The notes: generated by a model not told the origin, from the letters alone. Shown: positions 1 to 5,388, counted from the first letter of the stretch. The stretch: DNA of 5,388 bases from an uncultured Eubacterium sp. (GCA_948560485.1 CAOXUF010000043.1:1-5388); one strand, 5' to 3'. Translations and numbers: made by a program.

Positions 1-413
1 GGTATATGCGGGTGCAGAAGCTGGAGGAGCCTTTGAAGGGGCGGCTGGACGAGGGGACGCTGCCTTTGGTGGCGGCAGTGGATTTGTCTTATCTGTCGGA
101 GAAGGAGCAGGGGGTGGTGTCCGGGCTGGCGGAGAAGGGGAAGATCAGGCTGGATGCGAAGACTGCGAAGTGCGTCAGGGGCATGGCCGGAAATGTGACG
201 GAGAAGAGGGTGCTGGAAACGCTTGACGGCGGGAAAGGGAAGAAGGATTCTGCTGGAAAACCTATCAGGCTGTCGGCGGATGTGTATGAGAGGTATTTTG
301 CCGGTGTGAAACCTGCGGACGTGGCAGGAATTGTGGAGGAAGCGCTGTCGACATGGTTCGGGAAAGGGGGTGTGACCGATGTTCCGGGCGGAAGAGATCG
401 GGAGGCTGGATAG
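1..413 (+). CDS. ParB-like partition protein, C-terminal part (5' end outside window)
   Basis: This open frame runs in from the left edge and ends at TAG 411-413. The codon before the first ATG (position 6) is a Tyr, and the frame is open to the edge. Tyr-Met-Arg-Val resembles the end of the ParB DNA-binding helical region, so the ATG at 6 is probably internal. The visible ~136 residues resemble the C-terminal half of ParB/RepB/Spo0J-like proteins carried by integrative elements of Clostridia: a segment containing AAVDLSYLSEKEQ near residue 23, then a helical region, then a C-terminal patch containing VYERYFAG near residue 92. ParB proteins bind centromere-like sites and, with ParA, promote stable inheritance of plasmids and excised elements. 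The N-terminal catalytic/CTP-binding part is not in the window, so this is family resemblance, not proof. The GC-rich, G-heavy composition contrasts with the AT-rich operon to the right. It overlaps the next gene by 35 bases, as expected in one operon. Confidence 0.68.
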   Translation, partial: YMRVQKLEEPLKGRLDEGTLPLVAAVDLSYLSEKEQGVVSGLAEKGKIRLDAKTAKCVRGMAGNVTEKRVLETLDGGKGKKDSAGKPIRLSADVYERYFAGVKPADVAGIVEEALSTWFGKGGVTDVPGGRDREAG

Positions 414-654
414 GTCTTATTTTAACATTATTCTGGCGGAGGAATATGATGTGACGATTCAGTCGAAGAACACGGGGCATATCTGGTATATCCATAACCC
501 GGAGTATCCGGGGGAGGGGGAGTGTATTATTTTCCATAAGCATAGGGCTTCCCAGCCGTACCATCAGCATGGGAGGGCCAGGAGTCTGGGGCAGGCGGTG
601 AAGAGTATTAAAGGGCATGATGTGTTCCAGATGAATGGGAGAAGGCATTTATAG
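379..654 (+). CDS. small hypothetical protein of a mobile-element backbone
   Basis: A 91-residue protein with ATG at 379, preceded by a purine-rich ribosome binding site (GGAAAGGGGG, 361-370) at a spacing of 8. It starts inside the end of the ParB-like gene in another frame, which points to translational coupling. The protein is soluble, with no signal peptide or membrane segment. It is rich in His, Tyr and Arg, with a central stretch NTGHIWYIHNPEY (about residues 31-43) and several His residues in the second half (HKH, YHQHG, GHD). I recognise it only as the kind of small conserved protein that follows parB in integrative elements of Clostridia and know no function for it. The clustered His residues might suggest metal binding, but I see no defined motif. 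Composition matches the ParB-like gene, not the operon downstream. Confidence 0.7.
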   Translation: MFRAEEIGRLDRSYFNIILAEEYDVTIQSKNTGHIWYIHNPEYPGEGECIIFHKHRASQPYHQHGRARSLGQAVKSIKGHDVFQMNGRRHL

Positions 655-670
655 GCTTTTGGAGTTGACG

Positions 671-718
671 ATGGGGTTTGAATATGGTCAGATTTTAAGG
701 TGGCGTTGTACTTTCTAA
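671..718 (+). pseudogene. possible 5' stump of an interrupted backbone gene
   Basis: GGAG at 661-664 is followed at a spacing of 6 by ATG (671) and a frame reading MGFEYGQILRWRCTF before TAA 716-718. The site lies 16 bases after the previous gene stops, at normal operon spacing. The first seven codons still have the G-rich composition of the left part. The frame then runs into the inverted repeat that starts at 692 and ends in its loop. One explanation is that a backbone gene was cut when the AT-rich operon was inserted near 691. The alternatives are a leader peptide or a chance ORF. The evidence is weak: one ribosome binding site and the change of composition. Confidence 0.3.
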
Positions 719-739
719 TGTACTGTGCCATCTTAAAAT
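692..739. repeat. imperfect inverted repeat, 20-base arms, 8-base loop
   Basis: The left arm (692-711) and right arm (720-739) pair over 20 positions: 16 Watson-Crick pairs, 3 G-T positions (G-U in RNA) and one T-T mismatch (707/724), around the 8-base loop TTTCTAAT (712-719). As RNA this would be a long stable hairpin with a CGCC-type GC core and AU-rich base. It is not a standard terminator because neither strand has a T-run after the stem. It lies exactly where composition changes and just upstream of the regulator gene. Possible roles are a transposon or cargo end, a recombinase core site, an operator or an RNA structure. The sequence does not decide between them. Confidence 0.6.
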
Positions 740-785
740 ATGATGTATCGAAAATGCTATGCTTGCAGTGGAGAGTAATAATCGA

Positions 786-808
786 GAAAGCAGTGTACTC
801 ACTTTTTC
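786..808. repeat. short hairpin ending in a T-tract upstream of the regulator promoter
   Basis: AGTG (792-795) and CACT (800-803) flank TACT, and outer arms GAAA (786-789) and TTTC (805-808) pair after a small internal bulge. This gives an 8-pair hairpin with a 4-base loop and a T5 run (803-807) within its 3' side. It could be a weak terminator for transcription coming from the mobile-element backbone, or an operator of the XRE protein. The stem is short and has few GC pairs, so either role is uncertain. Confidence 0.25.
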
Positions 809-824
809 GTGAATTGTAGTTGTG

Positions 825-855
825 TTATAAGGGGTATTATGATAAACTTTATAAT
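825..855 (+). promoter_or_regulatory. putative promoter of the XRE-methyltransferase-drmE operon
   Basis: A perfect -10 hexamer TATAAT lies at 850-855, about 40 bases before the XRE start codon. The best -35 candidate I can find is TTATAA at 825-830 with a 19-base spacer. It matches the sigma-A consensus at only three of six positions, so the promoter may be weak or need an activator. The half-sites TATAA (850-854) and TTATA (862-866) form a small dyad over the -10, a plausible place for autoregulation by the XRE protein. This is inferred from sequence alone. The position is sensible because the genes downstream are packed with gaps of at most 16 bases and no other promoter is evident. Confidence 0.35.
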
Positions 856-895
856 GTATATTTATATCAGATTGCTTGGTGTCGGAGGTTTTTAA

Positions 896-1129
896 ATGGC
901 TATAAGTTATAATAAACTTTGGAAACTTCTTATTGATAAGAATATGATGAGAACAGAAATGGCATGTAAAGCCGGAATAACGGGAAATGTTTTGGGACGG
1001 TTGGCAAAAAATCAGCCTGTTTCCATGGGAAGTTTGGAAAAAATATGCAAATTACTTCAATGTAGTATTGGTGATGTAGTGGAATTTGTCGAAGATAAAA
1101 ATATTGATGATATTGAAACTAAGAAGTGA
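896..1129 (+). CDS. XRE/Cro-C1 family helix-turn-helix regulator of the methyltransferase operon
   Basis: A 77-residue protein made almost entirely of one Cro/C1-type helix-turn-helix domain. Residues about 19-40 form the helix-turn-helix, with the turn around AGITGNV and the recognition helix about 29-37. The following SMGSLEKICKLLQCSIGDVVEF is the typical C-terminal helical part of small XRE regulators in Firmicutes, often found beside DNA methyltransferase genes. The start is fixed by GGAGG (884-888), 7 bases before ATG 896. The gene stops at TGA 1127-1129, and the next gene's ribosome binding site overlaps that stop, so the two are translated together. By analogy with controller proteins of restriction-modification systems, it probably regulates its own operon, perhaps letting methylation build up before the effector genes. 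Target site and sign of regulation are unknown. The AT-rich composition matches the downstream genes, not the ParB region. Confidence 0.9.
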   Translation: MAISYNKLWKLLIDKNMMRTEMACKAGITGNVLGRLAKNQPVSMGSLEKICKLLQCSIGDVVEFVEDKNIDDIETKK

Positions 1130-1135
1130 GGTGAT
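1128..1135 (+). promoter_or_regulatory. ribosome binding site of the methyltransferase, overlapping the regulator's stop codon
   Basis: GAGGTGAT is a near-perfect anti-Shine-Dalgarno match and lies 5 bases before ATG 1141. It shares bases with the TGA stop of the XRE gene (1127-1129). Ribosomes finishing the regulator therefore cover the start of the methyltransferase, which should couple the two products. It also supports ATG 1141 over the out-of-frame ATG at 1134. Confidence 0.75.
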
Positions 1136-1140
1136 GCGCA

Positions 1141-2685
1141 ATGGCTCGCCAGAAAACCAAGGAAGAAATTAAGTATAATATGAGTCGAGTGCGAAATAAA
1201 GATACGGCACTTGAAAGTACGCTTTGCACGGAACTGATTCGTTATGGCATAACGACTTTTAAAAGAAATGATAAATCAGTATTCGGGAAACCAGACATTA
1301 CGTTTCCGGCTAGGAAGATTGCTGTTTTTTGTGACGGAGATTTCTGGCATGGGTATAATTGGGAATGTGCCCGCGAAGAAATAAAGAGTAATCAAGAATT
1401 TTGGATAGCTAAGATTGAAAGAAATATGAGGCGTGATAATGATGTGACCGAAAGATTGCAGCGGGAAGGCTGGGTAGTGTTAAGATTTTGGGGGCATGAG
1501 ATAAAGAAAGAATTGGATTATTGTATGTCCGTAATCATAGATGAATTACGTGTATTACCGGTTGCACCATATAAAACAATTGATTTATGTGCAGGTATAG
1601 GCGGTATACGGCGAGGATTTGAATTGACGGGCAAATTTACCAATGTGTTATCGGCGGAGATAGACAAGTGCGCATGTAAGACCTATGAGCATTTGTTCGG
1701 AGATAATCCGAAACATGATTTGACCAGCGACGAATTCAAAACTCTCATAGAGCAAACGGAATATGATATTTTGCTTGCGGGCTTTCCTTGCCAGACCTTT
1801 AGCAGAGTCGGACTTCAGGAAGGATTTGAAAATGAAGAAAAAGGAAAGATATTTTTTCATATTGCCGATATTATTGAACGGACTCGTCCGGTAGTATTTT
1901 TTCTGGAAAACGTTGACAGACTTGTGACACATAACAAAGGGGAAACATTTAAAAAAATCATCGAAACATTAGAAATTAAACTAGGATATTATATTATAGG
2001 GGTTGAACTATCGGAAGATGGCATGCCGGTGTACAAGCCAAAAGATTTTATTAGGAATTCTCGTGATTTTGGTGTGCCCCAGAATCGTCCCAGAACCTAT
2101 TTAATCGGTTTTGATACGGAGAGGTTCGGGAAAGAGCAGCTTTTGGGGTTACCGAAAGAACTACCGAAATCCGGAGGGAAACAGTTATATGATAATTTAA
2201 ATGACGTGCTGGAACATAATGTGGATGCAAAATATTATATGGCATCCGGATATTTGGATACACTTATTAAACATAGGGCCAGACAAGAAGGCAAAGGGTA
2301 TGGATTCGGATATCGAATTGTAAATGGACCGAACATAGAAAAACCGATTGCAAATACATTACTGGCAACCGGTGGTTCCGGTCGTGAAAGAAATCTGATT
2401 TTTGATCCGCAAGAAGGAATTGCGGGCATGGAAATTAAGGGGAAAAAAACTCCGTTAAATGATATGGGAATTCGTGTTATGACTCCAATAGAATGGGGGA
2501 AGTTGCAAGGCTTTGTAAATTATGCATTTTTAGATGGTAACGGAAATGACGGCTTTTCATTTCCGGAAGATCTACCGGATTTGCAAAAATATAAGCAACT
2601 GGGTAATTCCGTTACAATTCCCGTAATTGAAGAAATGGCTTTGTTTATTCTGAAATGTATTGATATGCTAATGAAAAATAATTAG
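1141..2685 (+). CDS. Vsr-like mismatch endonuclease fused to a cytosine-5 DNA methyltransferase (candidate DISARM DrmMII)
   Basis: A 514-residue two-domain protein. Residues 1 to about 137 match Vsr, which nicks beside T:G mismatches from deaminated 5-methylcytosine: Met14, Glu25, Asp52 (GKPD), Phe68-Trp69-His70 (DFWH) and Asp99 align with E. coli Met14, Glu25, Asp51, Phe67-Trp68-His69 and Asp97. Asp65 replaces catalytic His64, and the zinc ligands are absent. Residues about 144-505 are a full C5 methyltransferase, which moves methyl from S-adenosylmethionine to cytosine. Motif I is DLCAGIGG (148-155); motif IV has GFPCQ with catalytic Cys217; motif VI is ENV (256-258); motif VIII is QNRPR (314-318); the target-recognition region is about 325-444; motif IX is RVMTPIEW...LQGF (445-458); motif X is QLGNSV (486-491). 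All catalytic motifs are intact, so it should be active. Its place between an XRE regulator and drmE suggests the host-marking enzyme of a class 2 DISARM system. A stand-alone Dcm/Vsr-type modification protein is the alternative. Target site cannot be read directly. Confidence 0.93.
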   Translation: MARQKTKEEIKYNMSRVRNKDTALESTLCTELIRYGITTFKRNDKSVFGKPDITFPARKIAVFCDGDFWHGYNWECAREEIKSNQEFWIAKIERNMRRDNDVTERLQREGWVVLRFWGHEIKKELDYCMSVIIDELRVLPVAPYKTIDLCAGIGGIRRGFELTGKFTNVLSAEIDKCACKTYEHLFGDNPKHDLTSDEFKTLIEQTEYDILLAGFPCQTFSRVGLQEGFENEEKGKIFFHIADIIERTRPVVFFLENVDRLVTHNKGETFKKIIETLEIKLGYYIIGVELSEDGMPVYKPKDFIRNSRDFGVPQNRPRTYLIGFDTERFGKEQLLGLPKELPKSGGKQLYDNLNDVLEHNVDAKYYMASGYLDTLIKHRARQEGKGYGFGYRIVNGPNIEKPIANTLLATGGSGRERNLIFDPQEGIAGMEIKGKKTPLNDMGIRVMTPIEWGKLQGFVNYAFLDGNGNDGFSFPEDLPDLQKYKQLGNSVTIPVIEEMALFILKCIDMLMKNN

Positions 2686-2701
2686 GCAGGAGTGTATCTG
2701 T

Positions 2702-5323
2702 ATGACGGATAATAATCTTATAAGTGTTATGCTTGATAAGTGTGATATTTATTATGAAGATGCACTGATTTCAAAAGAAAGTATTATAGAGCGCTATATC
2801 GAATTTTTCGATAATGTTTTTGCCGGTGAAAAGCATTCTGTCAACTTTGCATTGCATACAGGATCGATTTGTTTTGATATTATATCGGTGGTGGCCGTTA
2901 CATTAGGGTGTCTGTCTTATAATCTTTGGACAAATGACGATATCATTTCCAGATTTCAAATCGGTGATATGGTAATGTATGAAAATAAAAGATATCGTTG
3001 GAAAGGATTAGAAGACGGTAACGGAATTAAGTATATGGTTCTTGGACAAGACGCGAAAGGCAAAAACGGTGAATCAATACGCAAAGTATCCTTTAAACGC
3101 TATAAACATTTGGTGAAACCATATTATGGAACGTCTTCACTGACTGACGGACGAGGTGTGCGTAAGTCAAAAACAAATCGTGAGGAATTTTTATCTCATA
3201 TTTTTGATATACCTATTGCGGATGTCCCAAGTTTGATTAATGTGGCGGTAGTCATTGTATCCAACAGAGGAGATTTTTCGGAAATATGTAAGCATTTGAG
3301 CATTGTATATGGGGAGAAAAAGCGGATAGGATTGCTTGATATTGTACCGGCGGCGTATTATACAGGTCAGGAAGAAATACAATTCGGGACTAATCCGACA
3401 AAGGCTATTCCTGTTCTTAAAATTGCCGGGAAAATGTCTGTTGCAAGAGATCTTGTTCTTGACAAATACGGAAACAAGGTAGTAGGATTGCTTGTCAACG
3501 GAGTGCATTCTTTAACGGAAAACAGTTCGGAGTTAGCCGATTTGTTAAGGAGAAAATCTCTTTGTTTTGTACATATTGCTTTGCTTCTTAATGTTGATGC
3601 CAGTGACCATATTTTAGATATGTACGAGGAAGCGAACATATTTGCCTGTACAAAAGGTTATTTGTCAAAAAGTGCAGGAGAAATTAAATGCGTTAATTCA
3701 TTTACGGTAGAGTTAGAAAAGCAGATTGATAATATTGTTAATAATACGGTCTCGTCGATTCTTGTCCCGGGTGGGTGGACTTGGGACGAATATCGTAGAT
3801 TAAAAAATACACTGCTTTTGATTAGGCAATCTAATTGGATTAGCGAACAAAAAAACGAATTTATTTTGTCTGCCCATGGACTATTGAATTTATTAACTAC
3901 ATCTGTATTTTCGATGTGCCAGATGGAAAATATAGTTGCAAGTTTAAAGATTGGTGCTACGGTTTTGTCCCCGAAAGAGCGTATTGACAAATTATGGGAT
4001 ATTGCCGATAAAGCCGGTGTAGCAGAAGAATTGTGCATTGCCGTGATTAACGACATAGAAGAAAAATATCATGAGTTTATGAACCAATCTCCGAAGGCAT
4101 TGGCGATAAAAGAATATTTGGCTAAACACAGCGGGAGAAAAATTGCAATAGTAGTACCAAAGGCTTATTATGCAGAGATGCTGGTTATGACCGGTGTTTT
4201 GAAAGATAATGATGACTGTGTTATATGTGTTACGGCGAATCGCTTTGATGCAACTCATGAATATGAATCGATTCTTGTGGTCGGAGACATTAACGGTAAA
4301 AAATTTAATCCGTTTCAATGTCATTCTGCAAAAAATATTGATATTTTGTTGTATGAATGTGAAAATAAATCGTTTGGCTATCAAAAGAAGAAAAAAGACA
4401 AGTCCGAGAAAAGATTGAATTCTATGATTTGTGGTATCGGATATAATGAAGAGAATTCGGAGGATATATATTACGATAACGAAGAGGAAAATATTGTTCA
4501 AGAATTTTCGGATTTAGAGGAGTATATTGAAAAATTGAATGTTCTGGATATCGGTAGATTTGTAGAGAGCGGGCTTGTTTCCGATAGCAATTCCCCTACT
4601 TCGGAAGTTAAACATGTAGGTGTGTTCGTGACCGGTGAACGGATTTTTTTCTCAAAATACTATACGGCGGTTGTATTCAATCACGAAGCAGGAAGTGTTA
4701 CGGAGAAGACAGTGGATAAGTTGTTATGGGGGGATTTTTTGGTATTTACAAGAAGGGATGACTATACCAAAAATATTGTAGACTTCATTTATGAAAAACT
4801 GCTTGATACGGGGAAATTGAGCACAAAAGTAATAGAGGCTTCTGAAAAGGCCGAATATTGGAAAAATGCGCTAAGGAGATATAAGATGCGAGGGGATTAC
4901 ACATATTCCGATATTGCAAAAAAATTGCGTAAGATTGGAAGTTCATTACAAGAGGCTACAATTCGCTCATGGTTAGTAGAGGACAGTCATATTGTGGGGC
5001 CAAGAGATGTAGAAACTATGGGATATATTGCTAAAGTTACTCAAGATGTGAAGATTTTGAATGATATCAACGGTTATTTTGAGGCATGTCGCATCGTTAG
5101 GCGTGAGCGCAGGACAATCCTTGAACTTATCGGTAAGGCAATTAACAATAAGTTGAGCGGGCATATTCCGCAAGAAGGAAGCGTACTTGAAGTCGTATAT
5201 AATAATGTGGATAATCTTTCGGAAACGCTGGAATTGGAAAATGTTATAGAGTTGTCCGAAAGTATCAATGTAAGTATTAACTTGGTTAATAAACCGATTA
5301 CGGAAGCGGAGGTATTGATGTGA
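2702..5323 (+). CDS. drmE: DrmE-family DISARM anti-phage protein
   Basis: An 873-residue cytoplasmic protein whose overall pattern I recognise as DrmE, the class 2 DISARM component of unknown biochemical role. Family-like landmarks in order: FQIGDMVMYENKRYRWKG (about 85-102); PYYGTSSLTDGRGVRK (140-155); an alpha/beta region with hydrophobic strands such as VAVVIVSN (181-188), GLLDIV (210-215) and VVGLLVNG (260-267); a second alpha/beta region with KIAIVVPKAYYA (480-491) and YESILVVGDING (521-532); a linker with a Lys-rich run (561-566) followed by an acidic stretch (583-608); and a C-terminal domain with ATIRSWLVEDSHIVGPRD (752-769) and YFEACRIVRRER (792-803), helix-rich and possibly nucleic-acid binding. 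The two alpha/beta regions look like a degenerate helicase-type core without a clear Walker A motif, which is inference. The start is ATG 2702, 9 bases after AGGAG (2688-2692) and 16 bases after the methyltransferase stop. It overlaps the next gene by 4 bases. DISARM as a whole restricts incoming phage DNA. No frameshift or truncation is visible. Confidence 0.8.
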   Translation: MTDNNLISVMLDKCDIYYEDALISKESIIERYIEFFDNVFAGEKHSVNFALHTGSICFDIISVVAVTLGCLSYNLWTNDDIISRFQIGDMVMYENKRYRWKGLEDGNGIKYMVLGQDAKGKNGESIRKVSFKRYKHLVKPYYGTSSLTDGRGVRKSKTNREEFLSHIFDIPIADVPSLINVAVVIVSNRGDFSEICKHLSIVYGEKKRIGLLDIVPAAYYTGQEEIQFGTNPTKAIPVLKIAGKMSVARDLVLDKYGNKVVGLLVNGVHSLTENSSELADLLRRKSLCFVHIALLLNVDASDHILDMYEEANIFACTKGYLSKSAGEIKCVNSFTVELEKQIDNIVNNTVSSILVPGGWTWDEYRRLKNTLLLIRQSNWISEQKNEFILSAHGLLNLLTTSVFSMCQMENIVASLKIGATVLSPKERIDKLWDIADKAGVAEELCIAVINDIEEKYHEFMNQSPKALAIKEYLAKHSGRKIAIVVPKAYYAEMLVMTGVLKDNDDCVICVTANRFDATHEYESILVVGDINGKKFNPFQCHSAKNIDILLYECENKSFGYQKKKKDKSEKRLNSMICGIGYNEENSEDIYYDNEEENIVQEFSDLEEYIEKLNVLDIGRFVESGLVSDSNSPTSEVKHVGVFVTGERIFFSKYYTAVVFNHEAGSVTEKTVDKLLWGDFLVFTRRDDYTKNIVDFIYEKLLDTGKLSTKVIEASEKAEYWKNALRRYKMRGDYTYSDIAKKLRKIGSSLQEATIRSWLVEDSHIVGPRDVETMGYIAKVTQDVKILNDINGYFEACRIVRRERRTILELIGKAINNKLSGHIPQEGSVLEVVYNNVDNLSETLELENVIELSESINVSINLVNKPITEAEVLM
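5308..5312 (+). promoter_or_regulatory. ribosome binding site that decides the start of the gene after drmE
   Basis: GGAGG inside the last codons of drmE lies 7 bases before GTG 5320. The nearby ATG (5318) is the last sense codon of drmE and its frame stops at once, so GTG is the sensible start of the next gene. The GTGA overlap (5320-5323) is a standard termination-reinitiation arrangement. Confidence 0.7.
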
Positions 5324-5388
5324 ACGAAAGTGAAATCAGAAAACAATTAATTGATGCACGAGAAGAGTATATTAAAATTATCAAATCG
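5320..5388 (+). CDS. start of next operon gene, probably the DISARM helicase drmA (3' end outside window)
   Basis: GTG 5320 opens a frame that stays open to the right edge for 23 codons, beginning MNESEIRKQLIDAREEY and continuing with a Lys/Ile-rich helix. GGAGG at 5308-5312 is well placed, and the frame overlaps the drmE stop by 4 bases, so translation is coupled to drmE. DISARM operons carry drmA, encoding a large SF2-type helicase, near drmE. The amphipathic N-terminal helix seen here, as I recall that family, fits the region just before its conserved LxGP segment, which would lie beyond the edge. No helicase motif is inside the window, so the drmA identity is inferred from context and a short N-terminal resemblance only. 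Confidence 0.6.
   Translation, partial: MNESEIRKQLIDAREEYIKIIKS

Larger units (their letters stand above)
655..895. other. non-coding leader and composition boundary between mobile-element backbone and defence operon
   Basis: About 240 bases without a credible full-length gene. It contains the 15-codon frame at 671, the inverted repeat 692-739, a short hairpin 786-808, a TATAAT box 850-855 and the ribosome binding site of the XRE gene (GGAGG, 884-888). The hexamer GCAGTG occurs twice, at 765-770 and 790-795. Base composition falls sharply across it, from clearly GC-rich on the left to about 30% G+C at 841-900. I see no tRNA, no canonical terminator with a U-run and no long direct repeat that would mark an attachment site. 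Confidence 0.6.

Noticed and set aside
6..8. ATG at position 6 as the true start of the ParB-like gene
   Set aside because: The frame is open to the window edge, no ribosome binding site can be seen, and the protein matches only the C-terminal half of the family.
265..648. A 127-codon open frame on the minus strand across the ParB-like and small hypothetical genes
   Set aside because: It lies antisense to two better-supported genes, has no convincing ribosome binding site, and its Pro/His/Leu-rich product is what G-rich coding DNA gives when read backwards.
692..739. The inverted repeat as a Rho-independent terminator
   Set aside because: Neither strand has a T-run following the stem, and the outer pairs are A/T on both sides, so it does not have terminator form.
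3044..3069. GQDAKGKN in DrmE (residues 115-122) as a Walker A motif
   Set aside because: The GxxxxGK spacing fits, but Asn stands where Ser/Thr is needed and no hydrophobic beta strand leads cleanly into it. GDINGKK at 528-534 is likewise one residue too short.
4209..4418. A 69-codon plus-strand frame inside drmE
   Set aside because: It is an out-of-frame shadow of DrmE with no ribosome binding site and no recognisable protein pattern.
3992..4501. A 169-codon open frame on the minus strand inside drmE
   Set aside because: It is antisense to a well-conserved part of DrmE. Its Phe/Ile-rich product is the expected shadow of AT-rich coding sequence, and no promoter or ribosome binding site supports it.
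1..5388. CRISPR array, tRNA or rRNA gene, or insertion sequence
   Set aside because: I found no regularly spaced repeats, no cloverleaf-like sequence and no transposase-like protein on either strand.

Overview
The window looks like part of a mobile element in a Gram-positive anaerobe of the Clostridia/Lachnospiraceae kind. This rests on the purine-rich coding strand, strong GGAGG-type ribosome binding sites and the relatives I recognise, not on any taxonomic marker. All credible genes read left to right. The window falls into two parts of very different base composition.

Positions 1 to about 690 are G-rich (39 of the first 60 bases are G or C). They hold the C-terminal part of a ParB-like partition protein and a small conserved-type hypothetical protein that overlaps it. 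This pairing is typical of the maintenance region of an integrative and conjugative element or plasmid. A ribosome binding site and ATG at 661-673 open another reading frame that stops after 15 codons, possibly the stump of an interrupted backbone gene.

From about 690 onward the DNA is AT-rich (18 of 60 bases G or C at 841-900) and carries a tightly packed operon. It begins with a roughly 200-base non-coding leader containing a strong imperfect inverted repeat (692-739), a smaller hairpin (786-808) and a consensus TATAAT box (850-855). The genes are: a small XRE-type regulator (896-1129); a 514-residue fusion of a Vsr-like mismatch endonuclease domain to a complete cytosine-5 DNA methyltransferase (1141-2685); an 873-residue protein that I recognise as a DrmE-family DISARM protein (2702-5323); and the first 23 codons of a fourth gene (from 5320), which overlaps drmE by 4 bases and is probably drmA, the DISARM helicase gene.

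The best reading is the left part of a class 2 DISARM anti-phage island inserted into a mobile element. The methyltransferase would mark host DNA, the XRE protein would time or limit expression, and DrmE with the helicase and nuclease genes expected further right would act on unmodified DNA. The most unusual point is the Vsr domain on the methyltransferase. Vsr corrects the T:G mismatches left when 5-methylcytosine deaminates, so methylation and repair of its mutagenic by-product may sit in one polypeptide. The Vsr domain keeps most catalytic and wedge residues but has Asp in place of one active-site His and lacks the whole zinc site.
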